From Gaiellasilicea sp963791905 (lineage in GTDB: Bacteria > Actinomycetota > Thermoleophilia > Gaiellales > Gaiellaceae), in NCBI GenBank assembly GCA_963791905.1, contig CAWBTX010000002.1, positions 310,001-374,000 on the forward strand: a stretch of DNA of 64,000 nucleotides. Direction: 5' to 3'. The notes beneath the pieces were generated by a model that made no database searches, was not told where the DNA came from, and saw only the letters and a list, made by a program, of their open reading frames with translations. Positions 8,694 to 16,971 of this stretch are shown piece after piece. Within the stretch, counting starts at the first letter, position 1. Each line of letters starts with the position of its first letter. The position numbers and the translations under genes are program-made.

Positions 8694-9307
8694 GCGGCAG
8701 TCGCGAGACCGCGGGCGATCCGGCGCTGGTACGGCGGCCGAACGCAGGAGATCGCGCTCGACCGGGTTCGACAGGAAGCCGGTCTCGACGAGGACGACAG
8801 GGACGTCGGCCCAGTTGAACCCGGTCAGGTCGCCCCGCACGACGACGCCGAGGTCGAGCGCTCCGTCGCGTCGACGAGCTCGCGCTGGACCGTCTCGCCG
8901 GCCCGGCGGCTGGCGGCGTAGACGTCGTCGGTCCAGCCGTTGCGACGCGCCGGCACGAGGGTCGAGACACCGCGGCGCGACGGATCACTGGAGCCGTCCG
9001 CGTGGATCCGGATCATCAGCGCAGCGTTGCGGGCGTTGCAGAACGCCGCCCGCTCGCGGTTGCCGCCCCTGTACCCGGCGGCGTTGCGCGTCATCGCGAC
9101 GCGGAAACCGCGTGCCCGGAGGTCGGCCCGCGTCCGCCGCGCGATCGCGAGCGCGACCGCGGCCTCGCCCGGCGCGCCGCCGCCGTCCTTGACCTTCACC
9201 TCGCGCGCGCCGGGCCCGATGGGCTCCGTCTGCCGGCCCACGTCCGGCGCGGTGCCATGCCCCGGATCGAGGCAGATGAGCCCGGCGGCAAGGATTTCGG
9301 CGAGCAC
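8672..9307 (-). CDS. N-acetylmuramoyl-L-alanine amidase (Amidase_3), frameshifted
   Basis: Amidases of this family are zinc enzymes that cut the bond between peptide and glycan in peptidoglycan. The start MLAEILAAGLICLDPGHGT holds the first zinc ligand (DPGHG). LMIRIHADGS carries the conserved histidine, and VETGFLSNPVERDLLRS is the C-terminal catalytic glutamate motif. The parts lie in two or three frames, with breaks near 8840 and 8745. Joined, they end QRRIARGLATAAQRFVMR at a TAG at 8672-8674. I see no clear signal peptide, only a short hydrophobic N-terminus. The breaks are likely base errors. Confidence 0.82.
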
Positions 9308-9368
9308 GCGCGAACGCTAGCGGTCGGATGCACTCAAGGATCCACAGCGCACGTCCGACACGTGGAGG

Positions 9369-9659
9369 GTGAGCGCAATCGCTCCGCCCGCCTCACCCGA
9401 GCTCGCTCTCGTCTGCCCCGAGCTGCGGCAGCAGTGGCTCGCGGCGCTGCCGGACATCGACACCGACTGGCTCTTTCGCCCGGCGCACACGCGTCAGCCG
9501 GCGACGCTCGCGCTCGCGCCGCCGATCGAGACGAACGTGCCGTTCGTCCTCGCTGCAGCGGTTCACCTCGTCGTCAGCATGCTCCAGTCGCTGGCGTGGG
9601 GCTCCGTCGCGGTCTTCATCGTCGTCGCGATGACGCTGATCCTCACGCTCGCGGCCTGA
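9369..9659 (+). CDS. Small hypothetical membrane protein
   Basis: This 96-residue protein, from GTG 9369 with GGAGGG just upstream, is not recognised. The first half is soluble (CPELRQQWLAALPDIDTDWL). The second half has a hydrophobic stretch spanning residues ~62-95 (FVLAAAVHLVVSMLQSLAW, then a helix ending VVAMTLILTLAA), enough for one or two membrane helices. It converges with the coiled-coil gene at 9661 with one base between the stops. Confidence 0.55.
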   Translation: MSAIAPPASPELALVCPELRQQWLAALPDIDTDWLFRPAHTRQPATLALAPPIETNVPFVLAAAVHLVVSMLQSLAWGSVAVFIVVAMTLILTLAA

Positions 9660-9660
9660 G

Positions 9661-10398
9661 CTAGACGGCCCGCCGGGCCCGCTCCACGTCGGCCTCGGCC
9701 TTCTCGACCTTCCGCAGCGCCGCCGCCGCCGCTCGCTCCGCGCTGCGGAGCTCGCTCTCGGCCTGCCGCGCCTCGTCCTGCGCGGCTGCGAGCGCTTCCT
9801 CGGCGGCTGCGAGCCGCTCCTCCGCCTGGCGGCGCTTCGCCGTGTCCGCATCGCGCCTCGCCGCTCCGCCCTTCGGAGCCGAGCGCTTCGGCCGCTCGGC
9901 CACGACCAGACCCGGGTCGAGCGCGAACCCGGCGGACTCGAGCTCCTCGGAGAGCAGGCCGCGCTCGAGCAGGCGCTGCGCGTCCGGGTCGAGCGATGCC
10001 GCACGGATCGTCCGCACGACGCGCTCGAGCACCGCGTCCGAGAGGCCGAGCCGCCGCGCCTCGCGCTGCAGACGGTCGAGGGCCGCACGATGCTCGCCGA
10101 TCGTACGCTGCAAGTCCTCGGGCTCCCCCTTCCCCGCGACCGCCCGCTCCTGCGCCTCGCGGAGCCGCTTCCCGGCCTGGATCAGCTCGCGCATCTCCGA
10201 CGGCTGGTCGCGGGCGAGCGTGTTGACGGCCGCGGCGGCAACCGTCGGCTTCGGCAGCTTCGCGACGGCTGCGGCGAGGTCGGGATCCTTGTCGCGAAGC
10301 TTCTTCGCGCGGTCGTTGCGGGCTCGCGTGAACTCGGCCGCCGGAAGGGCGTAGAGCTTCGACGCCTCCTTCGCCAGTGAGGTATCCACGACGATCAT
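9661..10398 (-). CDS. Coiled-coil hypothetical protein
   Basis: This is a 245-residue protein starting at the second in-frame ATG (MIVVDTSLAKEASKLYALPA). The N-terminal ~60 residues contain EFTRARNDRAKKLRDKDPDL and LPKPTVAAAAVNTLARDQPS, a motif pattern seen in uncharacterised actinobacterial proteins. The C-terminal third is an alanine/glutamate/arginine coiled coil (ERLAAAEEALAAAQDEARQA). I do not know its function. It is divergent from the cupin gene at 10431, with only 32 bases between starts. Confidence 0.75.
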   Translation of the reverse strand: MIVVDTSLAKEASKLYALPAAEFTRARNDRAKKLRDKDPDLAAAVAKLPKPTVAAAAVNTLARDQPSEMRELIQAGKRLREAQERAVAGKGEPEDLQRTIGEHRAALDRLQREARRLGLSDAVLERVVRTIRAASLDPDAQRLLERGLLSEELESAGFALDPGLVVAERPKRSAPKGGAARRDADTAKRRQAEERLAAAEEALAAAQDEARQAESELRSAERAAAAALRKVEKAEADVERARRAV

Positions 10399-10430
10399 TG
10401 TGCGCAACGCCGCCGCGAAAGGAGCTACTG

Positions 10431-10792
10431 ATGGAGGACAAGGTCAATCTCGCCGAGGCTCTGGCGACCTTTGACGAGGCATTCAGCCCTCGGATCGTCG
10501 GGACGATGAACGACTACAAGCTGATGGTCGCGAAGACGAGAGGCGAGTTCGTCTGGCATGCCCATCCCGACACGGACGACTTCTTCCTCGTCCTGAAAGG
10601 GCAGTTGACGATCCAGCTCCGAGACCGGGACGTCGTGCTCGGTGAAGGTGAGCTCTACGTCGTTCCGGCGGGAGTGGAGCACTGCCCCGAGCAGATCCCG
10701 AGGCGGAGATCCTCCTGATCGAGCCGCTCGGCACGGTGAACACGGGCGACGCGCCTCCGGGTGAGCTGACGGCGCCGGAGCGCCGCCTCTAA
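10431..10792 (+). CDS. Cupin-domain protein, frameshifted near the C-terminus
   Basis: This is a single-domain beta-barrel protein of about 119 residues. AAAGGAGC lies just upstream of the ATG. The cupin motif 1 region is FVWHAHPDTDDFFLVLKGQL, with two histidines and an acidic residue that usually hold a metal, and motif 2 is GELYVVPAGVEHCPE. One base lost or gained near 10697 makes an early stop. The alternate frame gives AEILLIEPLGTVNTGDAP and a TAA at 10790, the expected end of this family. The substrate cannot be told from sequence. Confidence 0.82.
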
Positions 10793-10838
10793 GCACCGCA
10801 ACCGTTGCTGGAACCGTCGGCGTACGGCAATATCGAGG

Positions 10839-11459
10839 GTGGTGAGGGGACGTGTCGACGAGCTCGCTCGAGAGGTCGAGTCGCTCCAGGGGGAGCTGGA
10901 GGAGGCGCGCGCACGTGCGCTCGGACACGGGACCGCGCTTGCTGAGCTCGAGGAGCGGCGGACCGAGACGAAGGATGACCTCGAGCTCGCCCGGAAGCAG
11001 ATCACGGACCTCGCCAAGCAGATCGAGCTCCGCCAGACCGAGCTCGAGGAGGCTCGCCAGCAGGCGCTCTACGACACGTTCGTCGAGGCCCTCGCACTAC
11101 GCGACGCGGCCTCACACGACGCGGCCGTGCAGCTCGAGGCGGCGCTGGAGGCGCTGACGGCGCTGGAGCAGCGGCGCGAAGAGGTTGCGGCTGCCTTTGC
11201 AAGCGTCTCGCCCCGATTCGAAGCGGAGGTGCCCGACGAGTTGGGCGAGCTCGACGAGGCGTGGGCCAAGGTCGTCGCGCTCGTGCGCGCGGATCTCGAC
11301 CAGAAGCTCGAGGACGAGCTCGTCTACGCGGCAGCCACGAGCCCGGGCGGCCAGGCGATCCAGGAGCTCCCGGCACACCTGCGCGAGGTCGCGAGTCGCA
11401 AGCGGCGCGAGCTCCAGAAGCGCAACCGGCACGCGCTCCGCCGGACGTCGACGTCCTGA
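10839..11459 (+). CDS. Coiled-coil hypothetical protein
   Basis: This 206-residue intact frame starts at GTG (two GTG codons in tandem, 10839 or 10842). Residues 1-75 form one long heptad-rich helix (ELAREVESLQGELEEARARA, IELRQTELEEARQQAL). The C-terminal part contains LPAHLREVASRKRRELQKRN, a basic patch. No family is recognised. It stands alone between the cupin and the tRNA-Sec gene. The 158 bases after it (11460-11617) hold no ORF or strong signal that I can see. Confidence 0.65.
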   Translation: MVRGRVDELAREVESLQGELEEARARALGHGTALAELEERRTETKDDLELARKQITDLAKQIELRQTELEEARQQALYDTFVEALALRDAASHDAAVQLEAALEALTALEQRREEVAAAFASVSPRFEAEVPDELGELDEAWAKVVALVRADLDQKLEDELVYAAATSPGGQAIQELPAHLREVASRKRRELQKRNRHALRRTSTS

Positions 11460-11617
11460 GGGGCGCGCCCGGGAGAGCGGCGGCCCACCTCCCACGGCGA
11501 CCGCTGCGAGCGCCCAGGGGATCGAGGCTGCCCGCCGGGGGTCGCTGGGCGCGCCCCGCTGCCCACCTTCGACCCGCCGCCCTGTTGCCCTCCCTGACGA
11601 CGCAGAGGGCTGATTCA

Positions 11618-11710
11618 CGGAGCGGCGCAGGAGTCGAACCTACCCAGCCGTGGGCTACACGACCTCACGCGTTTTGAAGACGCGCTGGGCCACCGGGCCC
11701 ATGCCGCTCC
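11618..11710 (-). tRNA. selC: tRNA-Sec (anticodon UCA)
   Basis: The 93-base RNA folds as a bacterial selenocysteine tRNA. It has an 8-bp acceptor stem (GGAGCGGC with GCCGCTCC) plus a 5-bp T stem, the 8+5 geometry SelB needs. The D stem has 6 bp (TGGGCC/GGCCCA) with a 4-base loop. The anticodon loop is CTTCAAA on a 5-bp CGCGT stem, and there is a long variable arm. The anticodon TCA reads UGA. CCA is not encoded. It lies 1.3 kb from a UGA-containing gene and near selA and selB. Confidence 0.95.
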
Positions 11711-11737
11711 GTCGCGCACGGTACAAGCGCAGGACCT

Positions 11738-11764
11738 GGGCCGGGGCCGCAACGGCCCCGGCCC
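11738..11764 (-). terminator. GC-rich hairpin after the secreted repeat protein
   Basis: The arm GGGCCGGGGCCG is repeated in exact inverted form after the 3-base loop CAA. It begins 16 bases past the stop of the minus-strand gene at 11780, and precedes tRNA-Sec on the same strand. It probably separates the two transcripts. Confidence 0.7.
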
Positions 11765-11779
11765 GAGAAACCGCGGACC

Positions 11780-12859
11780 CTAGCCCGGGACGATCTTGAT
11801 CTGGACGAGCCGCCGGGTCGAGATGCCCGCGAGGACGTTGTCGCCGGACTTCCGCGCCCGCAGGAAGAAGACGCACCGACGCGCCGCGCTGGAGCGGCAT
11901 GCGGGACGGTCGGGCGGACGGTGATCGGTCGCGACGCCGCTCGAGTCGGTCGCCGTCTCCGGCGCGGCGGTGACGCGGCCGAACGGGACGGCCGAGGCGA
12001 GCACGAGCGCGCCCGGAGACGAGACGCCCACGGGTGTCGCTGACGCGGACCCGCAGCGTCACCGGGTCCTGCCGGTTGCGGAACGCGCTCGGCGAGGACG
12101 AGAAGCCGCTGATCACGAGCCGCTCCGGGCAGGGAGACGCTGCGTCACGGGCACGGCCGGGCCCGCGCCGCCGCCGCTCGCCGGCCTGACGACCGCGGTC
12201 TGAGCGGACTGCGCGGTCGTCGAGCCGCGCGGGTTCGTCGCGCGCACCTGCACGCGGATGGTGCGGCCGAGGTCGTCGGAGCGGACGCCGTAGGTGCGGC
12301 CGCGGGCGTTCGTGTCGCCGCAGTTCGCGCCGGCCTGGTCGCACTGGAGCCAGATGAACGCGAAGCTCGGCGCACCCGTCCAGGCGCCTTCGGCCGGCTG
12401 TCAGCGTGCCGCCGACGACCGGCGTGCCCGTGATCGTGGGCGGCTGCGTGTTCGACGGGCGTGACGTCGTCGGCGATGACCGGGCTCGGCTTCGTGTTCG
12501 CGCGGCCGATGCCGTCGGCGTTGCGTGCGATGATGATCGCGCGAACGGTCCGGCCGACGTCGGCCGGCAGGAGCCGGTAGTTGCGTGCCGGTCTGCCCGC
12601 CGATCGTCGCGCACGCGGCGCCGGCGGCGTCGCAGCGCTGCCAGCGGTACGTGAACGAGGTCGGGTTGTTCGACCACGAGCCGTTCGAGGTCGAGATCGT
12701 CGCGCCGCGCCTGAACGTGCCTTCGAGCGCGGGCTGCGCCGTCTCGGCCGGCGGCGCGGCGAGCGCCGTCGCGGCCGCAACGAGCGCGGTCAGCGTGACC
12801 GCCAGTGAGCGTCGAGGAGCGTGAGGTGTCGTCGTGTTCGGTTGAGAGGTCATGGCCAT
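11780..12859 (-). CDS. Secreted Ig-like repeat protein, with several frameshifts
   Basis: The start MAMTSQPNTTTPHAPRRS leads into a signal peptide (LAVTLTALVAAATALAAPP). At least two ~80-residue beta-sandwich repeats follow. Diagnostic pieces are GSWSNNPTSFTYRWQRCDAA and LLPADVGRTVRAIIIARNAD in repeat 1, and TITGTPVVGGTLTA and LGRTIRVQVRATN-type sequence in repeat 2. The C-terminal domain includes VISGFSSSPSAFRNRQDPVT and ends LAGISTRRLVQIKIVPG. Such repeats are common in cell-surface proteins of Solirubrobacter-like actinobacteria. The pieces fall in three frames with four or more breaks, which I read as base errors. Confidence 0.72.
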
Positions 12860-12986
12860 CCCTTCTTCGCCAGCGTGCGTGAGGAATGAGGCAATTGTGG
12901 CGTTCGCGAACGGACGGAAAACCCGATTTCGAGCCGATTTACGACAGCCCTTGCGCAACGCGAACGGATCCCGCACACTCCGGCGC

Positions 12987-13539
12987 GTGCCGCACGTGCG
13001 CCTGATCGACGTCGACAAGGCGACCGGCGCGCTGCGGCAGGAGTACGACGCCGCCGTCGCCCGCGCGGGCAAGGTCTTCAACATCGTCAAGGCGATGAGC
13101 CTGCGCCCGAGCGTGCTGCACCGCTCGATGGAGCTCTACAAGGGGATCATGCACGGCTCCTCCGGCCTCTCCCGGCAGGAGCGCGAGCTGCTCGCCGTCG
13201 TCGTCTCGCGGACGAACGACTGCCACTACTGAACGCGTGCGCATGCAGACGACCTCCGTGCCGAGGGCGCCGACCCTGACGCTCGTGCGACACGCCGAGC
13301 ACGACTACCGGCGGGCCGAGCTCACGCCCGCGGTCCGTGGGCTCTGCGACTTCGCGGTCAAGCTCACGCGTGAGCCGGCGGCCGTCGGGCTCGCCGACGT
13401 CGACGCGCTGCGCGAGCTGGGCTGGGACGATACGGCCATCCACGACGCGATCCAGGTGATCGCCTACTTCAACTACATCAACCGCATCGCCGAGGCCGTC
13501 GGCATCGGCCCTGAACCCGAATGGGAGGAATGGCAGGCG
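12987..13539 (+). CDS. AhpD-like peroxidase-related selenoprotein (in-frame UGA = Sec), plus a frameshift
   Basis: This carboxymuconolactone-decarboxylase/AhpD-fold protein starts at GTG 12987 (VPHVRLIDVDKATGALRQ). The reading frame reaches LLAVVVSRTNDCHY and then TGA at 13230-13232. Read through as selenocysteine, it continues TRAHADDLRAEGAD, forming C-x-x-U-x-x-x-H, the AhpD active-site pattern with Sec in place of the second, peroxidatic Cys. One extra base in the CCC run at 13273-13275 shifts the frame; beyond it the family C-terminus continues (YRRAELTPAVRGLCDFAVKL, YFNYINRIAEAVGIGPEPEW). Nearby tRNA-Sec, SelA and SelB support recoding. The boundary with the following cupin is unclear because no stop lies between them in this frame. 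Confidence 0.8.
13250..13269 (+). promoter_or_regulatory. Candidate bacterial SECIS hairpin in the AhpD-like gene
   Basis: CCTC (13253-13256) pairs with GAGG (13263-13266) around the loop CGTGCC. It extends by C-G and G-C pairs past one A-G mismatch. The loop begins 25 bases after the UGA and contains a GU, as bacterial SECIS loops usually do. Base pairing was done by eye only. Confidence 0.5.
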
Positions 13540-13900
13540 ATGAGCGACTTCACGATTCTGCACCTGGACGACTTCGAGCGCCCATTCCCGAAGTGGGCGC
13601 TCGCGCGCAAGTCGCTCGGCCTGACGTCGTTCGGGATGAACGTCGTCGAGCTCCCGCCCGGCGAGACGATTCCCGAGCACACCGAGGTCGAGACCGACCA
13701 GGAAGAGGTCTTCATCGCGATGTCCGGCGAGCCGACGATGGTGGTCGACGGCCAGGACCACCCGATGCGCGACGGGAACGTTCGCGCGGCTCGATCCGGA
13801 GCCGCTGCGGACCGTGCGGAACGACGGCTCGGAACCGGCCACGGTGCTGATCGTCTCGGCGCCCCGCACGAGCGGCTACGACGCCGATGGGCTGGGCCTG
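13540..13900 (+). CDS. Cupin-domain protein, frameshifted
   Basis: The ATG at 13540 begins MSDFTILHLDDFERPFPKWA. The cupin motif is GETIPEHTEVETDQEEVFIA, with a histidine and acidic residues, and the second strand is EPTMVVDGQDHPMRDG. A one-base break near 13780 is resolved in another frame as FARLDPEPLRTVRNDGSEPA and TVLIVSAPRTSGYDADGLGL. It runs without a clear stop into the nitrilase start at 13901. Lying between the AhpD-like selenoprotein and a nitrilase, it may belong to the same pathway, but its substrate is unknown. Confidence 0.72.
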
Positions 13901-14822
13901 ATGAACAGCCCCGTCACCGTCGCCTGCGTCCAGGTCGAGCCCGCGATCCTCGACCGCGCGGGCACGATCGACCGCGTCGCCGAGCGGACCGCCGAGGCCG
14001 CCGGCGCAGGGCGCCGGGCTCGTCGTCTTCCCGGAGACGTTCGTGCCGGCGTACCCGTCCTCGGCGTGGGCGAAGGCGTTCGCCGGCTGGGCCGATCCGC
14101 GCGCGAAGGCGGCGTTCGCGCTCCTCCACCGCGAGTCGCTCGGCGGTCCCGGGCCCCGACGCGGACCGGCTCGGCTCGATCGCGCGGGAGCACGGCGTCA
14201 TGCTCGTGATCGGCGTCAACGAGCTCGATCCGGAGCGGCCGGGAACGCTCTACAACTCGCTCCTCTACTACTCCGCCGGCGGCGAGCTCGTCCTCCACCA
14301 CCGCAAGCTCGTGCCGACGAACCACGAGCGGCTCGTCTGGGGCCAGGGCGACGGACGCGGGTTGCGCGCGATCGAGACGACCGTCCGGCCGGATCGGCGG
14401 GCCTGATCTGCTGGGAGAACTACATGCCGCTGGCGCGCTTCGCGCTCTACGACTCCGGCGTCGAGATCTACGTCGCCTCGACCGCCGACGACGGCGACGC
14501 GTGGCAGGCGACGCTCGTCCACATCGCGCGGGAGTCGCGGGCGTTCGTCGTCTCGCCGTGCCACTTCCAGCGGGCTGCGTCATACCCGGACGACTTCCCG
14601 CTGCGCGAGGAGCTCGAGGGCCGCGACGTCCTCGGCCGCGGCGGCAGCGCGATCCTCGGCCCCGACGGCGCCTACCTCGCCGGCCCGCTCTACGACGAGG
14701 AAGGGATCCTCTACGCCGAGCTCGACCCGGACCGGCTGGCGGAGGAGCGGCAGCGGTTCGACCCGGCCGGCCACTATCACCGGCCCGACGTCTTCAGCCT
14801 GTCGGTCAGCCCGTCCGGTTGA
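13901..14822 (+). CDS. Nitrilase (carbon-nitrogen hydrolase), frameshifted
   Basis: Nitrilases hydrolyse organic nitriles to acids and ammonia. The start MNSPVTVACVQVEPAILDRA is typical. The Glu-Lys-Cys triad is visible: LVVFPETFVPAYPSSAW, HHRKLVPTNHERLVWGQGDG and GLICWENYMPLARFALY. The CWENYMPLAR block marks a true nitrilase rather than an amidase. C-terminal SPCHFQRAASYPDDFPLREE and GRGGSAILGPDGAYLAGPLY fit. Breaks near 14010, 14155 and 14395 put the parts in three frames, and I infer base errors. The stop overlaps the convergent DUF192 gene by 17 bases. Confidence 0.88.
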
Positions 14823-15293
14823 CCCGGACGGTGATCCGGTCGCCGCGCTTGACGTTCCAGCGCTTGAACGAGCCGGCGTTCACCTCCAGCGCGCCCCGGT
14901 AGCAGACGCCCGGCGAGTAGATCTTGCACGGGTCGACCTTGCACGGCTCCATCCGGAACGTCCGCACGATGCGGCCGCGCACGTCGTAGTACGCGATGTC
15001 GAGCGGGATCAGCGTGTTCTTCATCCAGAAGCCGCCGTACGACGGCCGCGTCGATAGAGGAAGACCATGCCTGCCTTCGCGCCGAGCGACGGCGATGCAT
15101 CAGGCCGCAGCTGGCGCTGCTCGTCCGTCTCCGCGATCTCGACGACGAGGTCGATCTTGCCCGTGCGCGTGGTGATGGTCGCGGAGCCCTTGTCGAAGGC
15201 CGTCGTCTCGTCGCTGCGAGCGAGCGAGGCTGTGCCGGCCGCGGCAAGCAGGCCGACGGCGAGCAGCCCGATCACGATCACGAGCACGCGCAT
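14806..15293 (-). CDS. DUF192 family protein with signal peptide, frameshifted
   Basis: DUF192 proteins are small beta-barrel proteins, often exported; no activity is established. The N-terminus MRVLVIVIGLLAVGLLAAAG is a signal peptide or anchor. The family core is split over frames: GLMHR and SLGAKAGMVFLY, then FWMKNTLIPLDIAYYDVRGR. Two to three single-base breaks lie between 15050 and 15110. The C-terminal part reads YSPGVCYRGALEVNAGSFKR. It follows selB on the same strand with about 24 bases between, and may be cotranscribed. Confidence 0.82.
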
Positions 15294-15316
15294 CCGTCTG
15301 AAGTGTTGCACCGGCG

Positions 15317-16971
15317 TCACCGCTGCGCGGCCGCCGACCTGCCTCAGCACGCGCGCGTCCCCGACGCGCCGCGTGAGCCCGTCGGCGTCGAAGCGCTCGA
15401 GCAGGAGCTGCGCGTCGCGGCGGCCGCAGCCGACGAGGTCGCGGAAGCGGGCGAGCGAGATCCGCCCGCCGGAGCGGCACTCCTCCAGCAGCAGCGAGCG
15501 CGCCCGCTCGAAGGCGGCGAGCCGAGATCGGCGTAGCCGCCACCGAGCCGGACGAGCCGACCCTCGCTCTCGAGGAAGCGTGCGAGCTCTGCGTCCTCGA
15601 CCTTCGCCGCGGCCGGCTCGGCGTCGGCGAGCGCCGCGTCGACGCGCCGCCGCCTCGGCGGCACGAGCGCCGAGCGAACCGGTCACGCCCGGGCGGTACA
15701 GCCTCGAGCCGCGCCGCTCGAACGGCAGCAGTGCGAGCACGTCGCGCGCCCAGGGCTCCGTCGGAGCCGGGACGCCGGGGTCGAGCGGATCGGCCGCTTC
15801 GAGCGCGGCCTCGAGCTGCGTCGCGCAGCTCCTCGAGCCAGGCGGGCGAGAAGCTCCAGCCGTCGGGCCCTCGACCGGCGCGTGGATCGGCGCCTCGCCC
15901 TGCTCGACGCGCTCGAACCGACCGGCGTCGGCGTGCCGCGGCGGCCGTGGGTCGAGCACCCTGCCGCCGCCGACGGTCGTGCTCGTGCGGAGGACGATGC
16001 GGTCGCCTCGCGCGGCGACGATCGGCGCGGCCAGTCGCAGCTGCGCGAATCGTCCGGCGCGGACGACGCGGGCCGGGACCGCAGCGGTGCCGTGGTGGAC
16101 GTGCAGGCGCGTGCCGTCGCCGACCGGCTCGAGCTCCTCGAGCGCGACGTCGAGCCGGTAGCTCGGCCGGAAGCGGCCGGGCGTGACGAGTGCATCGCCG
16201 CGGCGCAGCTCGCGCCGCTCGACCCCGGGCAGCGCGAGCGCGACGCGCTGGCCGGCCTCCGCGCGCTCGACCGGCTCGTCGTGCACCTGCACCGAGCGCA
16301 CCCGCACCTCGCGGCCGCCGGGCTCGACGCGCAGCGCGTCGCCCGCCCCGACGGCGCCCGACCAGAGCGTCCCGGTGACGACGGTGCCGATCCCGTGCAG
16401 CGTGAACGCGCGGTCGACGTAGAGCCGCGTCGGCGTCAGCCGCCGCGCGGTTGTCCACATTGTGTTCCTGGAACACAAGCTCGGCGGCCCGCGCGAGCGC
16501 GTCGCGGAGCTCGTCCAGGCCGGCGCCCGTCTTCGCGCTCACGGGCACCACGGCCGCGCCGGGCACGAGCTCGCGCGCCTCCTCGACCGCCAGGTCGAGC
16601 GGTCTCCGCATCGACCGCATCGGCCTTCGTGATCGCGACGACGCCGTGCTCGATCCCGAGCAGCCGCAGGATCGCGAGATGCTCGTGCGTCTGCGGCCGC
16701 GCGCCCTCGCCGGCGTCGATCACGAGCAGGAAGAGGTCGATGCCGGTCGCGCCGGCGACCATGTTGCGGACGAAGCGCTCGTGGCCCGGCACGTCGATCA
16801 GCGACAGCCGGCGCCCGTCGGGGAGGTCGAGCGGCGCGTAGCCGAGGTCGATCGAGATCCCGCGCTCGCTGCTCGGCCGGCAGCCGGTCGGTGTCCTTCC
16901 CGGTCAGCGCCCGGACGAGCCAGGTCTTGCCGTGGTCGACGTGACCCGGCGGTGCCTACGGTGAGCGGCAT
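15317..16971 (-). CDS. selB: Selenocysteine-specific elongation factor SelB, frameshifted
   Basis: SelB carries Sec-tRNA to UGA codons marked by a SECIS hairpin. Translation starts at ATG 16969-16971 (MPLTVGTAG). The G1 loop HVDHGKT follows after an extra base, then ERGISIDLGYAP (G2), SLIDVPGHERFVRNMVAGA (G3) and HGVVAITKADAVDAET (G4). Domain II shows RLYVDRAFTLHGIGTVVTGT. The C-terminal winged helices, which bind the SECIS, include LARFRDLVGCGRRDAQLLLE and DADGLTRRVGDARVLRQVGG. The parts lie in different frames with at least five breaks; I read these as errors because every motif is preserved. The ATG directly follows a TAG of selA. Confidence 0.9.

Noticed and set aside
10690..10725. A TGA in the cupin gene at 10431 as a second selenocysteine codon
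   Set aside because: The residues just before it are already out of the cupin frame; a one-base shift, not recoding, restores the family C-terminus.
11460..11617. A small ORF or RNA between the coiled-coil gene and tRNA-Sec
   Set aside because: Open frames here are short and arginine-rich, without ribosome site or convincing fold.
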